Origin: Ligula intestinalis
Lineage: Eukaryota > Platyhelminthes > Cestoda > Diphyllobothriidea > Diphyllobothriidae
Length of the DNA: 64,000 bases
Direction: 5' to 3'
Assembly: GCA_036362985.1 (NCBI GenBank)
Contig: JAYGXS010000004.1
Coordinates: 17,549,659-17,613,658, forward strand
Part shown: piece by piece, positions 55,392 to 64,000 of the stretch
Layout: each line of letters opens with the position of its first letter
How positions within the stretch are numbered: the first letter of the stretch is position 1
Position numbers and translations under genes: made by a program
Notes under the pieces: model-generated
The model's database searches: none
Told to the model about the DNA's origin: nothing
Seen by the model: only the letters and a program-made list of their open reading frames with translations

Positions 55392-56090
55392 AAACTCCTG
55401 CCCGAACAAGAACTCGGAAAGATGTGTTTGTGTCAACGGAGTGACAACTGTTTAGCAAGTGTTTTGTAATGGATGACCGCGGCACTTTGTTTTCTTGTTT
55501 TATAAGCCAAGCAGGCAAATGTTCAGCAGCCCTGATCTCCAATTTCCTTTGCGTACGGCCAATGTACTTGCATCCGCAAGTACAGGTGAATTGATAGACG
55601 CAGTTCGAGGTGGCGTGCAAAGGCAAGGCTTCATTTGCCCAGTTATCTGGGTGAATTTTAGTTGTAGTTCGGCCGCATAGTACGTTCTCTGTATGAAACA
55701 ACGTAGTCTTCGCTTTATTACATTTGAGATTTTGTCTCCCTTAAAGGGTTAGTATATAAAAACTGGCTTTCTCGAAACCGACTGGTCCGTAGATTTTGGC
55801 CGTAAGGAACTACTGCATTTTTGAATGAAACGTAGGGGTTAGCCACGCTTAAGTAGGAGCTCTTTTTATGCAGGCGATCTCTGTCTCGCTGGAGCAAATA
55901 TCCCTGGCTCTCTGGAAAAGTGTACGCACCAGATTCCGTTTCCAGTGTGTAGGCAAAAAACTGGTAAAATGTAGATATTGGCCCTTCGAGGTAGTCTGGT
56001 GGAAAACAGTGCGCCTTACTGAACCATCAACCTCTCTGAACAGAAGGACGCCTAGGAAGGACAACTTATAGTTCTGCTCCATCTTTATCG
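55392..56090 (-). pseudogene. PLE fragment: RT linker plus GIY-YIG endonuclease
   Basis: ORF 56082-55849 covers the RT end and linker (KLSFLGVLLFREVDGSVRR, then KGQYLHFTSFLPTHWKRNLV). After frame breaks, ORF 55701 onward gives CVYQFTCTCGCKYIGRTQRK, LEIRAAEHLPAWLIKQENKV and SVDTNTSFRVLVRAG, where the T element cuts in. The missing C-terminus of this lineage occurs at 47205 and 56110. Confidence 0.85.
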
Positions 56091-56104
56091 TGAATTTAAT
56101 CTTT

Positions 56105-56525
56105 GCCAGACAGTGGTCACTCCGTTGACACCAACATATATTTCCGAGTTCTTATTCGAGCACGAAAAAACCGGACCTTGCGTTACACGGAGGCATCCTA
56201 CATACGGCGGGAGAAACCCGACTTATGAAAGCAACTAGACCATGTTAATATTCAATTGCCATGGCAAATACATACCACACTTTTATTCTTGTTAACTTTT
56301 CTCTCGATTTTTCTTTCAAAGTTTAAATTTGACATAACTATTGACCATTTGCCAATATAACATGGGCTCGCTATTATCAGTTTTGTGAAAATTCAAGATG
56401 ATGTGTTCTCCAATTGTTTCTTTACTCATGCAAAGCGAGGAAGCAGTTGATTAGCCCTCTCAAAATTTATTTGTGCAAACAAATTCTACCATTTTGGCCT
56501 GCTTCAACTTTATACACAGGAAAAA
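56105..56525 (+). pseudogene. Inverted PLE 3' end: endonuclease C-terminus and tail
   Basis: Plus strand HSVDTNIYFRVLIRARKNRT, then LRYTEASYIRREKPDL with a stop soon after, followed by a tail matching 47327-47565. This copy reads across the point where the T elements sit in the others and so represents the uninterrupted site. The ribozyme core reads TTGATTA and CAAAA, dead. Together with 55392-56090 it forms another inverted-end PLE. Confidence 0.8.
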
Positions 56526-59500
56526 TGTTTTAAATATTAGTCATTGTAGGTTACTTACACCCAACCCCACGTTTTCGTAATTTAAGCTTGAAGCCCAAGC
56601 ATTAATTTAATTCGCTTGGAGTTCAGCGCTTTAAGGGCCTATCATGTGGCAGTCTGTGATAGGAAATATTAATTTTCCCAGAGGGGTCTTGCATCTATCC
56701 AGATGTGCCTCGAACTCAATCTAGCTCCCTCGCCGGAGCCGTACGTGGGCCAAATATTAATGGAGAATAGAGACGGGCGAAGACTAGGAAGGCTGCAATA
56801 CCTTCCGTCATAATAACAGACAGTGAGCGGTCTCATATGATGTTAAACAATTATAAACTGAATTTTTCATTAGCAATGAATATTTAAGTAAGCCTTTAAT
56901 ATATTTTTTAGAAAGAAGCATAATCCCGAAATATTTAAGACAAGACAGAATCCCGGCTTTTACATGAACATCCTCCAAAAACCTCACTGGATAAAAAAAT
57001 GACTTGTTAAGCGGTATGAATTTTTTCATCGATTTTAGAAACCTTTACAAATGCAATAGGTTTTATAGACTGCGTAAGAATAATATGCATTCTCAGGCTT
57101 ATTTGGTAGATAATGACGTCTGCTTCAATTCTCAAAGGAAGGATAAACTTGGGTTTTAAAAAAATTACCGAATAATGTTAAGTCCGATCTGCTATTCTAT
57201 TTGCGTTTAGACTTTTCACTCTTCAAGTTATACGCCTTCCGTGACACGAATATCATAAAATCTTGTACGTTATTTGGAAAAAAACATAAAGTTACCCTTC
57301 AATTTTTCCAATGAATTTTGGCTAAACCGTATGCATAATGAGAGGCATTTAAAATGAAAAATACTTTTAAAACCTAAATATAAATTTTTGCGGGGAAATT
57401 TTAAAGAAGACGTCATTGGTTGTCAAATACGTGGCATCCTTTTTGTATAGGCCTTCTTCAAAATATATTTGCACAAGGAAGGCATCACAATTATCTAGAA
57501 CAATTATGCTATCTAAGTAGTTATTGGTTAGTGAGTGAGGTTTTTTAGGAGGCCGTACAAAAGCCGGAATCCCAGCGCATTTGAAATATGCCCGGATTAT
57601 GCTACTGGATAATAAGCAGCACAATTCTGTATAATTAAGCATTCCGCATGTTAAACGCATTTAAAAATGTTGGTTAAAATTGCATGAGGTCGGTCAGTGT
57701 CTGAAGCTATCGTAAACTAACCAGCTCCTAACAGCTGGCCATACGATTGACCGTGTGGACTCTAGACTTGACCGTCCCCCCACAGTTTCATACAGATTCT
57801 GTCTTCCCCTTGTTCGATTTTATAAGTGACGATCTGACAGCTTTCTAAAGTACATCCCTGGCAACATGACGAAGTCACCATCGTGGATTTAGGGAACCCT
57901 CGGGCTCATCAGCGAACTCGAACTTCACGTGTCAGTGCTCGAACCTTGGTAAAACATCAAAGCAGCCTCCATTGCGCCTCTTTGACTCCTCCCCAACCCT
58001 CCACCCTTCAGCATGTGAGAGAACGTGAACTGGCAAGGAAAATTCAACGCCGCCAAGTCGCCGAGAGAGAAAGAGAGCACGCAAAAAGGGTTCTTTGCCT
58101 CGCCAGGTGGGGCGACACGCCCTGAGTCTGCTCGCAGCGCATGCTGATACGTCGCGACATGATTTATGGCATGCGTCATCCTCGGGCACGACTGAGGTGA
58201 GGTGGCGAGGAATTCCTAAAAATTTCCACAGCTTGTACTCCTTCACTGCGGCGGCGGCGCCGCCACTAGTCTAGCCACAGTCCCTAGCCAAGTGGGATCA
58301 ATCGATCTGTCGTCAACTTGCCTAATTACCGCTGAGCCCGGCAGGCAGACGAATCCCTATGCCATTTCCCTAATCTCGCCGATAGATTATGCACCTACCT
58401 AATTCTTGTTATGCTTTATTTCCATGGAAATTGATGCGCGCACTTGCAGAAAAGTCCCTCCTGCACAAACCGTTTCAGGTTCGCTCCAAAAGGTAATATG
58501 AATAGTTGAACGGATATCCAGCAGCAGCTACTGCTGTATGACCGCATAATATTCACAAGTTTCCAACATGCGGACCAACTGATGAGCCGAACTCATCGCA
58601 GCGGTACGAGGTCAGTGGAACACACGTGCCTGATACTTTAACTACCATCAGTGTGCTGTCAGTGTGATAAATACTTAAGGAGTTGTGTGCTGTTATAGTG
58701 CAGTAATTGAAAACAAACTTACTCATAAGGTGTCTCTCGAGTAGAAGAGGAAATTTAAACCGCTGAAGGGACCCACTGGCCAGCTGGACCCTTTGCAGCT
58801 GTGTCAAGCAGCGACAGGAGCTACAAGCCTGCGGGCTTTGAGTTATTACCAGTGCTGCAAATAATTACGTCAGATGTAGTTAGGTTACTCTACTGCCTGT
58901 CTGATGGCAATGTGTGAATACTACGTGTTCGTCCCGCAGTGGCTGATGGACGTTACTTCAAATATAAATATCAAATTTTGGTTTTTGCCTCTGGACTCTT
59001 GAATATACTGATTTACTTCGAGGTAGAAATTAATTTCTGAGGAAATTCAAAAATCGGAAAGTTTATTCAAATGAGTATTGACGCATGGCTTAAAAACAAT
59101 GATTGTCTAGAGCTTGAATGGAAAAAGCGCTGCTTTAGCACAGTTACTGAATTTCACACAGACAAAATTCATTCAGTTGAGTGAGCATTTTTCCACTTAA
59201 AATTGCATATGTACGTAAGGAAAAGCAACAGTTTTCTGCAAGAGTCTTCGTTGGCCTAGACGGTAGGAGATAAATGTAACTAAATTCCGTGACGCTATAA
59301 GCTTCCTTGCTTTGTATGTTCTTACTGCTTTAAAGGGGTTGTCATCACCAGAAAATTAGCACTTCACGTTGACTACTCTCAGCCAATTTAATTTGGTAAA
59401 TTTACTGATTAAACGGTCTATATTTTTGTGCCCTCTCCTATCTTACTTACATATATAACTCCCTGAATGGCATAGCCTTTTCTATTTCAGACCATAATTA

Positions 59501-59545
59501 TGGTTTTTCCGTATCCCTCCCAACCTCCTACACTGTCCCCTATCA
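56526..59545. other. No gene recognised
   Basis: AT-rich 56530-57660, then GC-rich 57880-58270 with a GCGGCGGCGGCGCCGCC run (58249-58265). ORFs of 80-104 codons there overlap in several frames, which GC-rich DNA produces by chance. Confidence 0.45.
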
Positions 59546-59548
59546 GTC

Positions 59549-60325
59549 TGGAGGGCAATTCCCTACATAAAAGGAGTCCCCAAAGCAGTCTCTCGATTGT
59601 TACAACCCGCTGGAGTAGGCATAGCCCATCGACCTCAGGCGACAATACGCCACCAAGTGATGCAACCTAAAGACAGACTGCCTCCTTCTGAAACCTCCGC
59701 AGTTGTCTACAAAATAAGTTGCAACGATGGAGACTGTAATTACGCTGGAAAAACAGGACGTAAATTGCAGACCCGCCTACAGGAACACAAAGCGGCGGCC
59801 CGGAAACTAGACTCTACCTCACAGCTTGCAACACGTATCGGAGAGACTGGCCAGAACTTCGATATTCAAGAAACGAACATCGTAGGCTGAGGAGTCTCAA
59901 AAGCTGAAAGATTGACGCTTGAGGCATGGTACTCAGACGCAAACTCTGTCAACAGAGCCTATAAAGTCCTACGCCATTACGTAAGTACAGGACAGGACAT
60001 GGACAAACCGAAGTCAACATTTGCAGACGAAGACGACCTTATGACGAAACCACCGGAAGAGGGAGCAGGATTACCAGCATTCTCTTCCGTGGGGACGAAA
60101 CAGAACACCACCTGCCGTCAGGCCAAGCCAAAATCCACATGCAGGGCCAAACAGCGAATGGAGAAAAATCGATCAGCCCAAGGCCAACACGTACAGCCGC
60201 AAATTTAAACGTGCCGATTGACAAAACCAGCATTCGCTTCGATAAACGACAGACGGCCCAGCTGTCCGAAACTTCAGCAAATCTAAAAATTTATTCCGGT
60301 GGGCAAAAGATGAACTTTAGTAAAA
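59549..60325 (+). pseudogene. Penelope-like element fragment, RT end plus GIY-YIG endonuclease
   Basis: Same lineage as 4505-5541, in better condition. The open frame from 59549 runs WRAIPYIKGVPKAVSRLLQP, HRPQATIRHQVMQPKDRLPP, then the endonuclease VVYKISCNDGDCNYAGKTGR and LQTRLQEHKAAARKL, ETGQNFDIQETNIVG. A single TGA at 59888-59890 interrupts it and the same frame continues with KAERLTLEAWYSDANSVNRA to 60208. In YAGKTG the conserved Ile of YIGKTG is Ala. The 3' tail (60230-60325) carries CAGCTGTCCGAAACTTCAGC and TTTATTCCGG like the copy at 4.5 kb. 5' truncated. Confidence 0.87.
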
Positions 60326-60510
60326 TATCCTTGCGGCAGAAAATCTTAGATGTTATGTGAACTGCACACTCTACTTCTGAGAGGTTGTTCTTTAGTAGCC
60401 TATGCCTGCAACAGGTGTTTATCAAGGCTTTGATATCTTTAGCCCTACAAATTTACCTTACAAGCATTGCAGTCATACCAGTCATACCATTGCCAGTCAC
60501 ACCCAACCCC

Positions 60511-60650
60511 AAGTGGTGCCCCACCCCAGGGTTCGAATGCAGAAATGGCCATTCCATCCTCCCCTTGTCTTTCGCAGTAGTGTAATTCTGCCTATATCAT
60601 TAGCCGCACCGCGGCTGCTAGCGGTGCTCGAGGGTGAGTCTAAAGGCAAA
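60511..60650 (+). repeat. tRNA-derived SINE, family 2 (partial)
   Basis: B-box GGGTTCGAATGC (60529-60540) followed by AGAAATGGCCATTCC and CTTGTCTTTCGC, the family body; the A-box half is degenerate. Confidence 0.6.
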
Positions 60651-60837
60651 ACTGGACAAGTGAGTCGAGTAACCGACCAGTGAACGCCCATCTGTCTCTA
60701 TTTATATGATGGTAGAAGATCCACCCATTTGGTTAAGGAATAGTTAGATCCCGCTGCGTCCTGGACCTCCCTATAGAGCCCACGCAGACAGTCGCAAAGC
60801 GGCTTGTAGAATATGTGATGGAATGGAACCGGCAAAG

Positions 60838-60985
60838 ACAAGAGAGACCGGAAAGGCCATTGGCGGCTTATTAGTCGCGGCTAACCGGGCATACGCAATC
60901 CCAGGGTTAGCAAGCGCAACATTCGAACCTGCGACCCTTGGTCATTGAGGGCAACGCTACTACTGCACCACGGGCCCATTGCTGT
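60838..60985 (-). repeat. tRNA-derived SINE, family 2
   Basis: Minus strand: GGGCCCGTGGTGCAGTAGTA (A-box region), GGTCGCAGGTTCGAATG (B-box), then GCCAATGGCCTTTCCGGTCT and CTCTTGTCTTTGCCGG, the family end. Confidence 0.7.
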
Positions 60986-62460
60986 TGGCGGTTGCTATCG
61001 GGAACCCTTCAGGCCTATTATTCTGAAATGCATCTGGTACATTTCTTGCCAAAAAAAAACTAAAGTAGGAACGGGCCAAGCACATCGCACTGAATGATGC
61101 CATTCCTCACAAATGGGGTTTTAGATTTAAAAAAATATATATCTGAAAGCAGTATGTTATTCAGATATTAATCACCTCCCCTGAAAGAGGAGGACTTCAA
61201 GAAAGGAACAGAGTGACCAATGAAACCGCAGCGAACTGTGTAAAGGGTAGGACCAATTTCTCTAGGCTGCAAAACACGATCAAAGAAAGCGGGCAAGCAG
61301 ATTTCATAAGAACGACCTTTCAGTAACTTCTGCTCAATCGCATTCAGTAAGTTGGTCTTGGTTTATGGAGACGGCCTATTTTTTGCTTAATCAAGATCTC
61401 TAGACTTTCTGAAGCTGTTGGTTGGATGTTGCTTGGGTGACAGTCGGCAAACGACGTTGAGCAGTGATATGCGGGGATAGACGGAATATATGCTTTCTTC
61501 CATGAGCTGAGAAAGGCTGCAACTTCGAGAGCTTGATTTAAAAATTACACAAGAGGCGCATTAGTTGAGTCAGGAGAATTTAGTGGCTATGGTCGCGTCC
61601 CCGAGGGAAAAGCGTATAGTTTCGAGATCAATGCCGGTCCACACTTGGATGTTCAGAAGCGCACTGGTCGACGATATGCAGGGGTGTAGCTATAAAACAA
61701 ATAACACCAGGCAAACACATGCTAGATAAATTGGTGAGCATACGTTTTCTCTCGATAAATTATGTACAAGCCTGCACATTTATAGCGGTATTAACTTGGT
61801 AACATACGCGGGTTGGCAGACAAAATAATGCAGTTGTCAAGGTCGGAGAGGGGCGCGCAAAACTGGAGTCAACAATCTGATCAGAGTCAGGGGGGACTGG
61901 CAGGCGAGAGATGTGATAAGACGCGGGGACGGTTGAATTGGTGACTTTCGACCATGCTAACTGCGGCGCCGTTACGAAGTCCTCTTGGCTGCAGTGGACT
62001 GGTTTTCATAGCCTAATGGTAGCCACATTTGATGTAGCTAACAGTCGGAGTACAAGGAATTTTGAGTAGCTCAAGGGTACCCTGTAGATCACCTGAAAGG
62101 CCGCCCTGGCATCCACGCATGATCTGAGTCTACCATATGCACTACAATTGCACTGTTAAGGCTCTTTAGCTGGCTCTTCTATAATGATGCTGGAAGGTAC
62201 AGGCGTGAAGAGAATTTATCTAAAGCAAATATATGCTCGTTAACTTCTCTTCTGAAACATGATATGGGAATTTTCACAACTTTAGAATAAGCTAGATACC
62301 TAGTCGTATGTAAAACACAAGGGACCAAGCAATTGTATACTCCGTGCCGTTTTAGCCTGCGTACACGCTTGTCAAAATAACCCAATCTTTTCCAGTAGTC
62401 AACTCCAGTTTTCTATTAGGAGGTACGTAGACGAAAAACGAACAAATCTAACGCAAGCCC
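60986..62460. other. No gene recognised
   Basis: No ORF above 70 codons with meaning. Confidence 0.45.
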
Positions 62461-63450
62461 CTCGATGCGTATTATTGTACAACCTTTTAAGACGGCGCCT
62501 GGCGGAACTAATTTGCACTTCATCCTCCCTAACATCCTACCGAGGCTCGCGAGCACACGGAGACTACTTCCAGTCTACGCAATTACTGGCGTGCATGCGT
62601 CGCGTATGGCGCTCGGAAAAGGACCCAAGTCGACGCAACACCGCCATCACCAACGACGACGACGACGACGACGACTGTGTCACTTAACAGAGGCGTGCGC
62701 CAACAAATGGCTGTTTACGGCACCCCACAGCCAGAGCGCCCTGGTCGGAAGGTGCGTACATGCGATTCAGCCTCCCCAGGCGGACGTTAGAGGGGGTGAG
62801 AGCGAGGTCGGCGGACCGACGGTACTCCCGTCGAGCGCGTGGACACGAGGGCGGAAGGAAGCGCATGAACACACACACACAGACGCACACACGCATGAAC
62901 TTGCACACGTACATACCCACACATTTGTGTGTGTGCCTGTGTGGAGTTCTGGGAGACGGTCGGCGCCATGCTTTACACTAACAGCCTGAAGACCTTGAGA
63001 AAACCAGGGGAGATAAAACGAGAGAGAGAGAGAGAGTGCGAGAAGGCGCGCGCGCACGATAGAGAAAGGTTTTACGTCGTAATACCACTGTGACGCCTGT
63101 GCCTTCTGGCCGCGTGCATCGCCCACACCTCTCCCTCCCCCCCCCCCTCCCTCAGTATCCGATGCCGGAGCAAAGTTCGCTGCCGGTTTTGACACGGATG
63201 AGGCCTGCAAACGTGTGCAAACAACCAGTTGCTGCCATGTTGCCCCCCCACAATGAATGTTGTCCATCCGCTAATTGAGGCCGCTAATAGGCGTGAGCCG
63301 GGCACCTCTAAAGGTAAACAAGGCCGGGTAGAGGAAGTGGGTCGGCGCATGGGGTGAACCTCAGTAAGCTTCGTAGCCAAAGGGTACATTTTCAAAAGCC
63401 ATAAGACCGTAAGTGTGTTGTCTATCTCCCCCTCTCTCTCTCTCGCTCTG
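62461..63450. repeat. GC-rich low-complexity region with several microsatellites
   Basis: ACG repeat at 62652-62675, CA at 62869-62880, GA at 63020-63036, C tract at 63139-63149, TC at 63428-63445. The 174- and 166-codon ORFs overlapping here on opposite strands translate repeats (runs of His-Thr and Cys-Val) and are not genes. Similar in character to 17081-18100. Confidence 0.7.
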
Positions 63451-63833
63451 TTGGTGTGTGAATTCCAGTAGGTATGCCACTTTAGTGCTAGTACAACTGC
63501 CATCGAGCGGCTAGGTCGTAAGCATAATCAAGGAGCGACTGCCCAAGAGGCTGTTGGATACCATATAGTTTGTCCAAGAATCCGAAATAGGAGTATCCAA
63601 ACGGTTATGAACTAGTAAATAAGAACAAAGTCGGTTGCAGATAAAAGCACGTGCTTGTTCAATGTGTTAGTTGTGTTAAGTTTACTAAAGGCATATTAGA
63701 CCAAGTAAAACAAAAAGACAGTTAAGTTTCACTACAAGGCTACTCTCCAGTGACGTGACCATGGATGCTCCCAGACAAGGCGGGCAGGAGCGTCGTTGCA
63801 CTGGTCTGTCGCATAGGCATATTTGATCATAGT

Positions 63834-63836
<3 letters not shown>

Positions 63837-63869
<33 letters not shown>
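63837..63869. repeat. AT dinucleotide microsatellite
   Basis: About sixteen AT units. Confidence 0.95.
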
Positions 63870-63874
<5 letters not shown>

Positions 63875-64000
63875 CAGTAAGTGGGGTATGACAGCATCTG
63901 GGGGTAACTTGATACAGAACTGTTTCGGGCTTATTAGCCTTCATCAGCCAAGCATAACCCTGAACACCAGCTGGTCGGACAACATAAACAAACGCACTCA

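Noticed and set aside
58247..58266. CpG-island promoter at the GCGGCGGC run
   Set aside because: No gene follows in either direction that I can support; GC-richness alone is not enough.
62465..63503. ORFs of 143-174 codons on both strands
   Set aside because: They overlap in antisense, contain dinucleotide-repeat translations and show no domain.
1..64000. CRISPR array, bacterial operons or phage
   Set aside because: No regularly spaced repeats, no dense gene packing, and element types are eukaryotic.

Overview
The window is eukaryotic, repeat-rich DNA with one convincing host gene. The mix of several lineages of Penelope-like elements (PLEs) carrying GIY-YIG endonuclease domains, a Gypsy-type LTR retrotransposon with an unusual Cys-rich gag end, tRNA-derived SINEs and hammerhead-ribozyme-like motifs fits a flatworm, most likely a tapeworm with an expanded genome. 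This is an inference from element types; nothing in the window proves the species. A run of 10 Ns (32463-32472) marks a draft assembly.

Layout. 1-1750 is the 5' half of a decayed Gypsy-type element on the minus strand. 3719-16700 is an archipelago of solo-LTR-like repeats, SINEs and PLE fragments. 17080-18100 is CA/TG low-complexity DNA. 21232-23211 is an intronless ORF for a 659-aa protein with three C2H2 zinc fingers and a polyadenylation signal at 23516. From 23670 to the end almost everything that can be recognised is repetitive: LTR-like copies, two SINE families, a mariner remnant, and PLE fragments at 31.7-32.1, 32.36-33.83, 34.8-35.5, 43.3-44.0, 47.2-47.6, 55.4-56.5 and 59.5-60.3 kb.

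The most interesting part is how these pieces are organised. Several PLE fragments end in inverted copies of their own 3' tail, and those tails fold as hammerhead ribozymes; the one at 33754-33811 has an 8-bp helix I, the CUGANGA and GAA cores and a helix III. Two opposite-facing copies of a ~0.7-kb element (46518-47195 and 54694-55391) carry a degenerate TTAGGG-like array between internal direct repeats, end in a 12-bp terminal inverted repeat, and each adjoins the same point of a PLE endonuclease gene. A third ribozyme-bearing repeat (41430-41815 and 48660-49290) encodes no domain I recognise and may be a non-autonomous, retrozyme-like unit.

The genes do not form a pathway: apart from the zinc-finger gene, every coding trace belongs to a mobile element, and most are broken by stops, frameshifts or truncation. 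Long stretches hold only short ORFs with no recognisable product and are listed as such.
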